64,000 bases of DNA from Vibrio campbellii CAIM 519 = NBRC 15631 = ATCC 25920. Lineage in GTDB: Bacteria; Pseudomonadota; Gammaproteobacteria; Enterobacterales; Vibrionaceae. Under the pieces are notes generated by a model. The model worked only from the letters and a program-made list of their open reading frames with translations. It did no database searches and had not been told where the DNA came from. Where the stretch lies: positions 2,046,001-2,110,000 of the forward strand of contig NZ_CP015863.1 of NCBI RefSeq assembly GCF_002163755.1. Reading direction: 5' to 3'. The translations under genes and the position numbers were made by a program. This document shows positions 9,451 through 18,860 of this stretch, piece by piece. Every line of letters starts with the position of its first letter. Within the stretch, counting starts at the first letter, position 1.

Positions 9451-11021
9451 TTATTGACGCTCTGTTCTCATACCCATCAATAGGCTGACACACATTGCAA
9501 GCAATACAAGCGTGAATGGCAATGCTGTCGAAATAGCACCAGCTTGTAGCGCTTGAACCGCTTCTGAGCCACCAATCCAAAGTAGCGCAACCGCGATTGC
9601 ACCTTCCATGAATGCCCAGAATACACGTTGTAGAACAGGCGCATCCACTTTACCACCAGCTGTAATGCTGTCGATAACCAGTGAGCCAGAGTCCGATGAA
9701 GTGATGAAGAATACCAATACCAACACAACGGCAATGATAGACAGCATGTTACCAAATGGCAGAACATCAAACATTTGGAACATGGCTAATGAAACGTCTG
9801 TAAGTCCGTTCGCACCTAGCTCACCCACATTATTCATCACTTGGTCGATTGCTAGACCACCAAATGTTGACATCCAGATCAGCGTCACGACGGTTGGTAC
9901 AATCAGAACAGCAGTGATGAACTCACGAACCGTACGGCCACGTGATACACGCGCGATGAACATACCTACGAATGGTGACCATGAAATCCACCAAGCCCAG
10001 TAGAATACAGTCCAACCTTGGAACCAGGCTTCGTCAGTACGCCCAAACGGGTTACTTAGCGGCACTAAATTTTCTAGGTAAGCCATTAGCGTTGTTGGGA
10101 TAGAGCCCAGCGTTACCGCCCAACCAATCAAACCAACAAGAATCAGTAGCAAGAATGCGATAACCATGTTGATGTTACTGATGACTTTTACACCGCCATC
10201 AATACCACGGATTACCGATACCACTGCAAGCAGGGTTACTACTGCGATTACCACGATTTGCAAGCCAAGACCTGGCTCAACACCGAACACGTGGTGAATA
10301 CCACTCGCCGCTTGTTGTGCACCTAGACCTAGAGACGTAGCTAGACCGAATAGCGTTGCTAGTACCGCTAGAATATCAACAATGTGACCAGCCCAACCCC
10401 ATGCGCGATCGCCCAGCAATGGGTAGAAGATCGAGCGCATCGATAGAGGCAAGCCTTTGTTGTATGTGAAGAAAGCAAGTGAAAGTGCTACGACACCGTA
10501 GATTGCCCATGGGTGTAGACCCCAGTGGAACATCGTCGCGCCCAGTGCAAGCTTAGCGGCTTCCGGCGTGTTTGCCTCTACACCTAGCGGGGTTTCATAC
10601 CAACCAGTGAAGTAAGCCACTGGCTCTGCCACACTCCAGAACATCAGACCGATCCCCATACCTGCTGCGAACAACATCGCAAGCCAAGACATAAAGGAGT
10701 AATCAGCTACCGCGTCTTTACCGCCAAGGCGAATCTTACCCATTGGTGACACAATCAAAGCTAGGCAGAAGATTACGAAGATGTTGCCTGAAAGGATGAA
10801 TAGCCAGTCAAATGAGCTAATGATTTTTAGCTTAATGCCATCCAACGCTGTTTTGCAGTATGTGCATCAAGCACCAACGCCGCGACAAGAAATAGTGCAA
10901 TGAAACCAGCACTGATACCAAAAACAGGATTATGTACGTCAAACCCCCATTTCTGGACGTTGTCTTGACCAACCGTATAGTCGGTACTGTCGATACTGTA
11001 CTTATCTATACCTTTTGTCAT
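9451..11021 (-). pseudogene. bccT3: BCCT-family compatible-solute transporter, single frameshift
   Basis: Two frames together encode a complete BCCT transporter of about 523 residues for betaine-type osmolytes. The first, from ATG 11021 (AGAGAGG upstream), holds the cytoplasmic N-terminus and TM1 and ends ...VLDAHTAKQRWMALS-stop. The second resumes as LDGIKLKIISSFDWLF and carries the rest, including GKIRLG and WTVFYWAWWISWSPFVGMFI. One extra A in the AAAA run near 10848 would restore AHTAKTALDGIK, so this is a -1 homopolymer frameshift: a real mutation or a sequencing error. The name bccT3 rests on pairing with the CosR-like regulator next door, as I recall from V. parahaemolyticus. Confidence 0.8.
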
Positions 11022-11416
11022 TGTTCCTCTCTTTTGCATTCAATATTTTTAACAAGGCATTAAAAATCATTTGAACACGATACATTTTATTTTCCATGAA
11101 AGTGGAAGATCCTACCATTTAAGGCGTTTTTGTCTATCTTTTGCTGATAAAAAATCCAATAACTTACTTTTCAATCAGAAAAATCCACCAAAAAAAGCGA
11201 AAACAACCACAGCAATAATTAGACCACAAACATTTATTACTATAATAATCCTAGTCGTGCCTTTTTTCCTCTCAGAAAGACCTTAAAAGTAATAAGGAGA
11301 GCCAAGGCAAATTATTTTAAATTGGTGTCACGATCCCTAACGTAGCCCTTTAAATAACAGCGTTTTTGAGTTAGTGTCGCCTCGTTATATGATCCCTTAA
11401 TGACTGGATTACGAAA
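11022..11416. promoter_or_regulatory. divergent intergenic region bccT3-cosR
   Basis: 395 bp, AT-rich with A-tracts (11160-11230) and no convincing gene. It must hold both divergent promoters, and any osmotic regulator sites for the transporter should lie here. I could not pick out an operator with confidence. Confidence 0.5.
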
Positions 11417-11893
11417 TTGGAAAAGTACGAAGAAGTCTTGGTCTCGATTCGTCAGATCATCCGCGCTATTGATTTACACTCAAAGAAGTTAAGCAAAGAG
11501 TCTGGTTTGACGGCTCCTCAGCTAATTCTGATGCGTGCCATAAGTGAATTAGACAATGTCACGATTAAGCAATTGTCTAGCCACACCAATATGAGTCAGG
11601 CAACTGCAACGACCATTCTGGACCGCCTAGAGCGCAACCAGTTTGTCGAACGCCGCCGTAGCGTAGAAGACAAACGTAAAGTGCATGCTTTACTGACTGA
11701 GAAAGGCCAAGAGGCACTAAAACAAGCCCCGACACCGCTGCAAGAACACTTCATCAATCGCTTCCAGAAGCTGGAAGAGTGGGAACAGAGCTTACTGCTC
11801 TCTTCTGTTCAGCGTATCTCTACCATGATGAATGCCGAAGACATTGATGTTGCGCCAATGCTCGAGCTTGGAAGTATCACCAAGCCAGAATAA
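11417..11893 (+). CDS. cosR: MarR-family regulator, CosR-like osmotic-response repressor
   Basis: A 158-residue MarR protein. Dimerisation helices flank a winged helix at about 50-100: VTIKQLSSHTNMSQATATTI, LDRLERNQFVERRRSVEDKR, with the wing arginine pattern. Translation seems to start at TTG 11417; no in-frame ATG lies upstream. Length, sequence type and divergent placement beside a BCCT transporter fit CosR, which represses compatible-solute uptake and ectoine synthesis genes at low salinity in V. cholerae and V. parahaemolyticus. That identity comes from context and memory. A weak hairpin terminator follows. Confidence 0.75.
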   Translation: MEKYEEVLVSIRQIIRAIDLHSKKLSKESGLTAPQLILMRAISELDNVTIKQLSSHTNMSQATATTILDRLERNQFVERRRSVEDKRKVHALLTEKGQEALKQAPTPLQEHFINRFQKLEEWEQSLLLSSVQRISTMMNAEDIDVAPMLELGSITKPE

Positions 11894-11904
11894 GCTTCTT
11901 CTTT

Positions 11905-11940
11905 AGCGCTTATCACTCTTTCCCCGATGAGCGCTTTGTT
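11905..11940 (+). terminator. hairpin after cosR
   Basis: AGCGCTTATC pairs with GATGAGCGCT (one G-U pair) and is followed by TTTGTTAT. It may act for both converging units. Confidence 0.55.
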
Positions 11941-11949
11941 ATCCCTTCC

Positions 11950-12588
11950 CTACTCCGTTAATCCCGTTTCAAACGCGTATTTCGCCAACTCAGCTGTCGA
12001 GTGCAAATCCAATTTGTGTTTGATGTTATGACGATGCGTCTCTACCGTTCGATAACTGATATCCAAAAGCGTAGCAATCTTTTTACTGCTATGCCCTTGC
12101 GCGACCAATTTTAATACAGCTTCTTCACGACGGCTCAGTGGGTTGGGCTTTTGTGTCGCAGGTACCACATCTTGGGTAAACAAGGTTTGAGTGACCGATT
12201 CACAAAAATAAGTCGAACCTTGATTAACGGTTTTGATTGCTTGCACCATCTTCTCGGCTGAGATTTCTTTCAGCATGTAGCCCACAGCACCAGCTTGCAT
12301 CACCTTCATGATGTACTCACGGTTATCATGCATGGTTAACATCAAAATTTTGCTCTCTGGACGCTCTTCCTTAATCACACCCGTGGCTTCGATGCCATTC
12401 ATGATGGGCATACTGATATCCATAAGAATCACATCGGGGTTGAGCAATTTGGATACTTCAATCGCCTCAAGGCCGTTGCTCGCGGTACCAATAACATCAA
12501 TATCAGGCTCTAGCTCTAGACGCGCCATAAACCCATCAAGCACGACCTGATGATCATCCACTATCACCACACTAATTGGTTTATCCAT
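11950..12588 (-). CDS. NarL/FixJ-family response regulator
   Basis: The protein has 212 residues: a receiver domain (acidic pair D11-D12, phosphoacceptor D57 in [10 protein letters not shown] near 107 in MLKE) and a LuxR-type helix-turn-helix ([34 protein letters not shown]). Its ATG overlaps the last 8 bases of the upstream histidine kinase gene, so the two are translationally coupled. With the TRAP transporter genes on the same strand directly upstream, it probably controls their expression in response to the transported substrate (inference). Confidence 0.9.
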   Translation of the reverse strand: MDKPISVVIVDDHQVVLDGFMARLELEPDIDVIGTASNGLEAIEVSKLLNPDVILMDISMPIMNGIEATGVIKEERPESKILMLTMHDNREYIMKVMQAGAVGYMLKEISAEKMVQAIKTVNQGSTYFCESVTQTLFTQDVVPATQKPNPLSRREEAVLKLVAQGHSSKKIATLLDISYRTVETHRHNIKHKLDLHSTAELAKYAFETGLTE

Positions 12589-13936
12589 AAACTAATCCAT
12601 CCAAATCTAACAATACGGTGATTTCTGTCCCAAGCCCCGGTTCACTCATCAATTCAAACTCACCACCAATAAACTCAACACGCTCACGCATATTACGCAA
12701 ACCAATGCCTTGGCGGTGTACAGATTGATTGACCATAAAGCCAATGCCATCGTCACGTATGATCAATTGCAGCATATTGCCCATCTTTTGCAAAATTACC
12801 GTGACCTTTTTTGCCTTGGCGTGTTTCTCGATATTATTCAAAGACTCCTGTGCCACACGGTACAACGTGGTCGCGACTTCCGATTTCAGCTTGAGCTGTG
12901 CCGTATCAAAATGGCTCTCGATATCCATACCTGAGTGAGAATGAAAGTCTTGCAGCAAGGTCGAAAGCGCCGCTTCTAGGCCGATGTCATCCAAGGCACT
13001 AGGACGAAGCTGGTGCGAGATATGTCGTACTTCATTAATTGCGGTGATCAACGAGCGTTGAGATTTATCAAGGTGGGATTTGAGCTTTTCATCCTCGATT
13101 CGATGTCCCATCAAATCTAAATGACATTTGCTCGATACAAGCAGTTGGTTAATACCATCATGCAATTCGCGAGCAAGGTGCTTCTTCTCGTCTTCTTGGA
13201 ACATCACGGTTTTGTGGGCAAGCTCCTTCAGGTTTTTATCCGCTAAGCGATGTTCGTGTAAATTGATTGCCAACGTTAAAACGATGATCACCGCAACCGT
13301 CACAACAAGAATCACGACAACAGTAAAAAAGGTCGTCTCGATATTCTGGTTAACGGCGGCGCGCATATTGGCGACCTCGTGACTTACGTCTTCAATATAC
13401 AAACCAGTACCAATCATCCATTCCCATTTGTCGAGCCAAGCGGCGTAGCTCAATTTGGGGACAACTTCTCCGGTAGAAGGCTTTTGCCAAAGGTATTGAT
13501 GGAAGCCACCACCCAATTGGGCTTGATAGAGCAGTGCTTCAATAAGATGGTCACCGTTTTCATCTTGAATATGCAGCAGGTTTTGTCCAACTAAATCAGG
13601 AAGAATGGGATGAACTAAGTTGGTACCATGTTTATCGTAAACAAAGAAATAACCATCGGAGCCATAGCGCAGCCGATTGAGAATCGCTTTCACGCGCGCT
13701 TTAGCCACATGCTCTTCTATCGAGGGATCGTTGTAGATATGGGAAATCGCATCGAAAGCCAGATCAACGGTATCTTTCAATGCGACTTCTTTAGACTTGA
13801 TCAGGCTTTTATGAAAGATTTCCACTTCACGCTGACCTAGCGTCTTTGCTTGGTAAATGGAAATCCAACTGATGCTTGCTGACACCAACAACACAGGGAT
13901 CAACGCCAGCAAGATGAGTTTAGCTTTGAGAGGCAT
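12581..13936 (-). CDS. Cache-domain sensor histidine kinase (HisKA_3, NarX type)
   Basis: From ATG 13936, with GGAGGGAAGGG just upstream, the product has 451 residues. A membrane segment lies at 5-27 and a periplasmic single-Cache domain at about 35-195 (YGSDGYFFVYD, HPILPDLVGQNL, WEWMIGTGLYIEDV). A second segment lies at about 202-225, and the dimerisation/phosphotransfer helix at about 250-310 has H259 in ARELHDGINQLL. The HATPase has N, G1 (RDDGIGF) and G2 (GIGLRNMRERV) boxes. Such Cache domains usually bind small carboxylates, matching the adjacent TRAP transporter. Sensor and transporter may share a ligand. Confidence 0.9.
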   Translation of the reverse strand: MPLKAKLILLALIPVLLVSASISWISIYQAKTLGQREVEIFHKSLIKSKEVALKDTVDLAFDAISHIYNDPSIEEHVAKARVKAILNRLRYGSDGYFFVYDKHGTNLVHPILPDLVGQNLLHIQDENGDHLIEALLYQAQLGGGFHQYLWQKPSTGEVVPKLSYAAWLDKWEWMIGTGLYIEDVSHEVANMRAAVNQNIETTFFTVVVILVVTVAVIIVLTLAINLHEHRLADKNLKELAHKTVMFQEDEKKHLARELHDGINQLLVSSKCHLDLMGHRIEDEKLKSHLDKSQRSLITAINEVRHISHQLRPSALDDIGLEAALSTLLQDFHSHSGMDIESHFDTAQLKLKSEVATTLYRVAQESLNNIEKHAKAKKVTVILQKMGNMLQLIIRDDGIGFMVNQSVHRQGIGLRNMRERVEFIGGEFELMSEPGLGTEITVLLDLDGLVYG

Positions 13937-14069
13937 CCCTTCCCTCCATGAAACGCTGCCTAGCACAATTGATAACCAGCTTAACAACTTGTCTCAAAAG
14001 GTAAAAACTCTCAGCTCACAAATTCGCCACTCCCACTTACATTACGCAGATCGCATTAGACTAGCCGAA

Positions 14070-15356
14070 TTACGACATGCCGTAGAAGCCCGGAAAGAGT
14101 AACAATGAAGCAAGCACAACAATTTGAATCGCAATGAATGGCATCACACCACGGTAGATATCTCGCGTTGTTACACCCGCAGGAGCCACGCCCTTCAAAT
14201 AGAACAAGCTAAAACCAAATGGCGGTGTAAGGAATGACGTCTGAAGGTTCATGGCAATCAGGATCGCAAACCACGTCATGTTGATCCCCATAAGCTCTGC
14301 CACTGGTGCAATAATAGGAACGATGATGAAACAGATTTCTACAAAGTCGATGAAAAAACCAAGGATCAGAATCACCAACATGGTAATAATCAAGAAGCCC
14401 CACTTCTCACCCGGAAGTTGAAGCATCCACTCTTCAACAAGGTAGTCACCGCCCGTGTAGGTAAATGCCATTGAGAATGCCGTCGCACCAAGCAAGATTG
14501 CAAACACCATCGCGGTCACTTTTACGGTCTCTTTAGACGCCTCATACACCATTGACCAGCTGAACTGTCTGTAAAGCAGAGAAAGCACTATCGCACCTGC
14601 GCCACCCAACGCCGCAGATTCGGTCGGAGTAGCAATACCCGCAAAGATAGAACCTAGAACCACAATAATCAGTGCAAGTGGTGGCAATACGGCTTTAAGC
14701 GCGGTTATCACTTCTTGTTGGCGGCTGATGGATTCATCACGCTTGATCGGTTGAGCGGCCTCTGGGTTAAGCTTGGCATAGATCAGAATGTAGACAACGT
14801 AAGCCCCCACCAGCATTAAGCCCGGCCATACAGCCGCTTGGAATAAGTCACCTACGGGTACTCCTAATACATCACCGAGCAAAATTAAGACTATTGAAGG
14901 CGGGATGATTTGGCCTAGCGTACCGGACGCACAAATGGTGCCACAGGCCAGTCCTTTGTCGTAGTTGTACTTAAGCATAACTGGCAACGATATTAGGCCC
15001 ATAGCGACAACCGATGCGCCGACCACACCCGTCGATGCCGCAAGCAACGCGCCCACTAAAACGGTAGAGATAGCGATACCGCCACGAATACCACCAAACA
15101 AACGCCCCATCGACTCAAGCAGTTGCTCAGCCAATCGGGTCTTTTGTAATACCAACCCCATGAAAACAAACAGCGGTACTGCCATCAGCACCGTGTTCTC
15201 CATGATAGATTGAATGCGATATGGCATGAATGCAAACATCTCAATGCCTTCTGCCCATACGCCGAAAACTAATGCAATGCCACCAAAGGTAAAGGCAACA
15301 GGAAAACCAAGCAGTAGCGCAAACAGAGCTACAAAAAACATCACTATACCGATCAT
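14070..15356 (-). CDS. dctM: TRAP transporter large permease, DctM type
   Basis: A 428-residue inner-membrane protein of about 12 segments. It holds the sodium-coupled translocation path of a tripartite ATP-independent transporter. Family landmarks include an N-terminal LLGFPVAFTFGG, GALLAASTGVVGASVVAMGLI, GTLGQIIPPSIVLI and the C-terminal ITMLVILILGFFIDFVEICF. AAGGAAG precedes its ATG. It starts 12 bp after dctQ and ends 133 bp before the sensor kinase, all on one strand, so a five-gene transport and sensing unit is likely. Confidence 0.92.
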   Translation of the reverse strand: MIGIVMFFVALFALLLGFPVAFTFGGIALVFGVWAEGIEMFAFMPYRIQSIMENTVLMAVPLFVFMGLVLQKTRLAEQLLESMGRLFGGIRGGIAISTVLVGALLAASTGVVGASVVAMGLISLPVMLKYNYDKGLACGTICASGTLGQIIPPSIVLILLGDVLGVPVGDLFQAAVWPGLMLVGAYVVYILIYAKLNPEAAQPIKRDESISRQQEVITALKAVLPPLALIIVVLGSIFAGIATPTESAALGGAGAIVLSLLYRQFSWSMVYEASKETVKVTAMVFAILLGATAFSMAFTYTGGDYLVEEWMLQLPGEKWGFLIITMLVILILGFFIDFVEICFIIVPIIAPVAELMGINMTWFAILIAMNLQTSFLTPPFGFSLFYLKGVAPAGVTTRDIYRGVMPFIAIQIVVLASLLLFPGFYGMS

Positions 15357-15368
15357 ACTGACTTCCTT

Positions 15369-15908
15369 TTACGACTTACCGTTGTTACCGGCATAGATAA
15401 GATGAGGGTTAACAATTTTATTGATGGAATGAAGCAGTAAACCTACACCACTGACCGCCATAAATAAGAATGACAGCGGGATCATGCCTTTAATGATCCA
15501 TCGATAAGGCAAGCCACCCGGATCACCGGACGTTTCGCCAAGGGCATAGCTCTCTTTGGCAAAGTCGATACCAAACCAAGCAACCAATAGGCAGAACGGG
15601 AATAAGAAAAATAAAGTGCCTAGGATGTCGATGATGGATTGCGCTTTGTAGGACAAGCGCTCGTAGAAAATATCCACTCGAACATGGCCGCCCGATTTGA
15701 TTGCGTAAGGGACACCGAGTAGAAATACAGCGGAGAATAAATGCCATTCCATCTCTTGAAAGGCAATAGACACGTCATTAAACACGTAACGCATGACAAC
15801 GTCGTACACCACGTTCGCTAACAATAAAATGAAGAGGATGCTGGATAACCACCCCAAAAAATCACCGAAGCGGTTAAAGGTTCGCTCAATATAAATAAGG
15901 CTTCTCAT
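15369..15908 (-). CDS. dctQ: TRAP transporter small permease, DctQ type
   Basis: The protein has 179 residues from ATG 15908 (GGAG six bases upstream; an alternative ATG at 15920 lacks a site). Four membrane segments fit the DctQ fold: LGWLSSILFILLLANVVYDV, a segment near FSAVFLLGVPYA, FFLFPFCLLVAWF and MIPLSFLFMAVSGVGLLL. The conserved VVYDVVMRYVFN after segment one and GGHVRVD between segments two and three are typical. It pairs with DctM and is needed for membrane assembly of the transporter. Confidence 0.9.
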   Translation of the reverse strand: MRSLIYIERTFNRFGDFLGWLSSILFILLLANVVYDVVMRYVFNDVSIAFQEMEWHLFSAVFLLGVPYAIKSGGHVRVDIFYERLSYKAQSIIDILGTLFFLFPFCLLVAWFGIDFAKESYALGETSGDPGGLPYRWIIKGMIPLSFLFMAVSGVGLLLHSINKIVNPHLIYAGNNGKS

Positions 15909-15935
15909 TCCGAACTCCATGGAACGTGTGGATTG

Positions 15936-15955
15936 GCTCCGCTGGTTCGCGGAGC
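15936..15955 (-). promoter_or_regulatory. intergenic stem-loop between dctP and dctQ
   Basis: GCTCCGC / GCGGAGC around a six-base loop, without a T-tract on the minus strand. In TRAP operons such structures often stabilise the abundant binding-protein message and limit read-through to the permease genes. That role is inferred here. Confidence 0.5.
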
Positions 15956-16037
15956 ACTTTTATGGTCTTCTCTAAGAGAAGTTTTTCTTGGGCTTCATTT
16001 GTAGGCTCAATCTCTCGATATCACCCACTTGATGAAG

Positions 16038-17132
16038 TTATTGTTGAGCTTGGCTATTTAGGTAAGCTCGGTGTGAAATATCAGACCAAGGGCGTACTTG
16101 CTCGATGTAGCTAGCTTGCGATTCTTGAATTTCTTTTGCTAAAGCATCTTTTTCTGCATGCTGTTTTAGTAGACGAACGTTCGCTTCACGCAGTGCAGCA
16201 GTCACCTCTGGTGGGAAGTCTTTCACTTGAACGTCTGGGTACTCTGATTGGATAGACGCCCAGTTTTTACCACTCTCATGCTTAGATTGCGTGTACATGT
16301 CGTACGCTGCTGCTTTCATCGCCACTTGAAGAATCGCTTTCAGATCATCCGGTAGACGCTCCCAAGTACGCTTGTTGACTAGGAATTGCAGCTCAGTGCC
16401 TGGCTCATGCCAACCTGTGTAGTAGTAAGGTGCAATTTTGTGGAAGCCCATACGTAAATCAAGAGACGGACCTACCCACTCCAACGCATCGATTGTACGA
16501 CGTTCAAGCGAAGTGTATAGCTCGCCCGGTGCGATGTTGGTCGGTTTCGCACCTAGCTCAGCAAGGATTTCACCTGCAAAGCCCGGGATGCGCATTTTCA
16601 GACCTTGTAGATCGTCGACTGATTTGATTTCTTTCTGGAACCAACCGCCCATCTGCGTATCAGTATTACCACCAGGGAATGACAATAAGTTGTGTGGCGA
16701 GTAAACCTTTTCCATCAACTCCATACCGCCACCGTAATAGAACCAAGCGTATTGCTCGGTAGGCAGCATACCGAAAGGCATAGAGGTAAAGTAAAGGGTG
16801 TTTGGCACTTTGCCTTTCCAGTAATAAGAAGCAGAGTGGCCCATGTCGTATTGACCGGACTTCACCATATCAAACACGCCAAGTGGGGCTTTGTGTTTGT
16901 TTGCTGAATCAATGCGGATTTGTAGACGGCCATTTGACATTTCCTCTGCCATTTTGGCCATGTTCTTTGTCGCATCACCAAAGATCGGGAAGTTAGGTCC
17001 CCACGTTTCCGCCAGTTTCAAGCGATATACTTTATCGTCAGCAGCGTTAGCAGAAGTCGCTACGAATGCCATGGTCGCAACCATCGCTGTCGCTTTGAGC
17101 ACTCGTTGCAAAGATTTTTGGATAAGACTCAT
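16038..17132 (-). CDS. dctP: TRAP periplasmic substrate-binding protein, DctP/TakP-like
   Basis: A 364-residue protein with signal peptide (AMVATMAFVATSANA/ADD), secreted to the periplasm to deliver ligand to DctQM. Motifs are KLAETWGPNFPIF, QMGGWFQKEIKSVDDLQGLK, RIPGFAGEILAELG, then GELYTSLERRTIDALEWVGP. This set resembles the alpha-keto-acid binder TakP of Rhodobacter and related mannitol/2-oxoacid binders rather than the C4-dicarboxylate DctP proper. A 2-oxo acid such as pyruvate is a guess for the ligand. It is the first gene of the unit and lies downstream of a long untranslated region with a palindrome. Confidence 0.88.
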   Translation of the reverse strand: MSLIQKSLQRVLKATAMVATMAFVATSANAADDKVYRLKLAETWGPNFPIFGDATKNMAKMAEEMSNGRLQIRIDSANKHKAPLGVFDMVKSGQYDMGHSASYYWKGKVPNTLYFTSMPFGMLPTEQYAWFYYGGGMELMEKVYSPHNLLSFPGGNTDTQMGGWFQKEIKSVDDLQGLKMRIPGFAGEILAELGAKPTNIAPGELYTSLERRTIDALEWVGPSLDLRMGFHKIAPYYYTGWHEPGTELQFLVNKRTWERLPDDLKAILQVAMKAAAYDMYTQSKHESGKNWASIQSEYPDVQVKDFPPEVTAALREANVRLLKQHAEKDALAKEIQESQASYIEQVRPWSDISHRAYLNSQAQQ

Positions 17133-17488
17133 CGTTCACGTCCTTTGTCACCAAGGTTATTGTTGTCATCCATTACATAAGGATTCGCTATAGAAGATGG
17201 GACATTGGATGGAAGTAAGAAATGGGCATGAACACGCACAAATTTGCGCTTTCAAGCGAGTGTTAGCAATTAGTATTACGTACTAATACGTAGTCTTTAT
17301 GATGGACATATTTTGTATAAACGATAAATCAGGGAGTTAGACAAGCAACAAGAACAGTAAGGTTGAGGAACTACTTAAGTAGTTGACTGCGGAAGAATTT
17401 ACACAGTATTTAATAAAATGTGACAAATGACGGCTTTGTATCATTAGAATTTTCAATTAGAAATCGAGAAAAGACAGATTTCAGGTAA
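17133..17488. promoter_or_regulatory. upstream region of the TRAP operon with palindromic candidate operator
   Basis: This stretch has no gene. It contains TTAGTA-TTACG-TACTAA (17270-17286), an exact 6-5-6 inverted repeat, overlapped by two copies of a TACGTA-type core (TTACGTA, ATACGTA). The position, about 140 bp before dctP, suits a binding site for the NarL-type regulator encoded downstream in the same unit. The remainder is AT-rich and otherwise unremarkable. Confidence 0.4.
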
Positions 17489-17490
17489 AA

Positions 17491-17517
17491 AAATACCCCG
17501 ACCGAAGTCGAGGTATT
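17491..17517 (-). terminator. UUCG-loop terminator
   Basis: On the minus strand AATACC-t-CGAC / GTCG-g-GGTATT closes a TTCG tetraloop and is followed by T6. It ends the gene at 17546-17908. Confidence 0.8.
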
Positions 17518-17545
17518 CAATTAAGAAACAGAATTACAGCGGTAA

Positions 17546-17908
17546 TTAAACTGCTTTATAGATAACTTTGTTGCCTGCTAACTGCTCTTTTTGAACTAGG
17601 TTTTCTTCAAGAAGCTTCTTCAGTGCGCCAGTAGCCCATGATGCCGCTTTAGCTTCTTCTTGACCAGCAGCTAGACCAATACCTTTAGGGTTGATACCTT
17701 CAGCATTAGCAACAACGATATCTAATACTTGTTGTTGCTTAGGAGTAAGTGCAACCTCAACAGTTTTCGCTGCAGCTACTTTCTTCTCAGCTACTGCTTT
17801 CTCAGCAACAGGTTTTTCTGCTTTAGGTGCCGCAGCTACATTTGCTACTGTCGCTTTAATGCGTTTTTGCAGTTTCATCTGCACTTTACGCTTATGAGCA
17901 AGTCTCAT
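17546..17908 (-). CDS. small basic protein: Ala/Lys-rich arm plus helix-turn-helix
   Basis: The protein has 120 residues. Residues 1-18 are basic (RLAHKRKVQMKLQKRIK). Residues 25-50 are an Ala/Lys/Pro/Glu low-complexity linker with PVAEKAVAEKKVAAAK repeats. Residues 53-120 form a helical, probably winged-helix module (LTPKQQQVLDIVVANAEG, WATGALKKLLEENLVQKEQ, NKVIYKAV). The plan recalls histone H1-like or nucleoid-associated proteins of gamma-proteobacteria, but no named family was recognised. It is monocistronic with a strong terminator. GGAG lies nine bases before the ATG. Confidence 0.75.
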   Translation of the reverse strand: MRLAHKRKVQMKLQKRIKATVANVAAAPKAEKPVAEKAVAEKKVAAAKTVEVALTPKQQQVLDIVVANAEGINPKGIGLAAGQEEAKAASWATGALKKLLEENLVQKEQLAGNKVIYKAV

Positions 17909-18179
17909 TGAATATTTCTCCAGTTCACTGCATCTCAGCAGGGATGAAAATTTGAAGCGCGTTTTATACCAAAATTCATTAGCGATTTGTAGGTTTTAGC
18001 GGCGAAACGCGATGAAAAATGCGCTGACTGCATAGAACGTCTACTATTTAATCAGATAAATTGTGAACGGATTTATTGAATACTGGGTATAAAAACAGAG
18101 GTTTTAAATACTTAATAAGCACATTGGTGAATATTAAGAAAGCGATACCTCCTACCCAATATTCATTGAGGCTGAAAGC

Positions 18180-18848
18180 ATGGAAACGCTGCATCTGACT
18201 AACTCACACTTCAAATCTGACTCGCCCATTAACAAATTGATTATGCTCTTGGTCGTGCTGATCACTTTGTTTCTTGTACTGATTGCTCCAGGGTGGAAAC
18301 AAGCCATGTTATCAGTGGTCTTGATGGCCATCATTGTCGGCTTTGCCATCGTAATGATCAAAAAGAGCCAGGTGTCCTTTACCCTGACCTCCTCCCACTT
18401 TCAACAACATCTCTTTAAAGGCGGTTGGGTAGTTCGATGGCAAGATATTGACTCCATTGGTATTTGTACCTACGAACAAGAAGGTTGGCACCAGCCTTTA
18501 CCTTGGATAGGCATTCGATTAAAGCACTACTCTCCTTACTTAAATGCGATTTGTCCACGCATCGCCACAGAAATCTTGCTTGGGCAAAGGGCTTTACTCT
18601 ACTTGGGCGCAAGACAAAATAACTGCGAAACAAAGTTTGAGGATATGGTGCTCGATCCCGCGCCGTACATTAATCAAAAAGGCATTCATTACGACGGCTT
18701 GTTAGCGATGTTAGCAAACAGGATGAAATATCAGAGACAGTTTTACGGCTATGATGTGTTTATCTCAGCCAGTGACTTAGATAGAGAAGCGGAGGAGTTT
18801 GTGGGATTGGCTCGACGTTACTTAGCGGCCGCCGAGCCAGATGCTTAA
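18180..18848 (+). CDS. predicted membrane protein, DUF2982-like
   Basis: The protein has 222 residues. Two adjacent membrane segments lie at about 18-36 and 42-60 (LIMLLVVLITLFLVLIAP, MLSVVLMAIIVGFAIVMI). A cytoplasmic domain follows that begins like a bacterial PH domain (FTLTSSHFQQHLFKGGWVVR, WQDIDSIGIC) and continues with GYDVFISASDLDREAEEFV. The layout fits the Vibrio DUF2982 family as I remember it; function is unknown. It converges on ycbL with a 12-bp gap and no clear terminator. Confidence 0.65.
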   Translation: METLHLTNSHFKSDSPINKLIMLLVVLITLFLVLIAPGWKQAMLSVVLMAIIVGFAIVMIKKSQVSFTLTSSHFQQHLFKGGWVVRWQDIDSIGICTYEQEGWHQPLPWIGIRLKHYSPYLNAICPRIATEILLGQRALLYLGARQNNCETKFEDMVLDPAPYINQKGIHYDGLLAMLANRMKYQRQFYGYDVFISASDLDREAEEFVGLARRYLAAAEPDA

Positions 18849-18860
18849 TTCAGAAACGCC

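Noticed and set aside
15962..15988. Terminator between dctP and dctQ (CTTCT-CTAAG-AGAAG then T5)
   Set aside because: The T-tract is on the plus strand, opposite to the direction of the operon, so it cannot terminate it.
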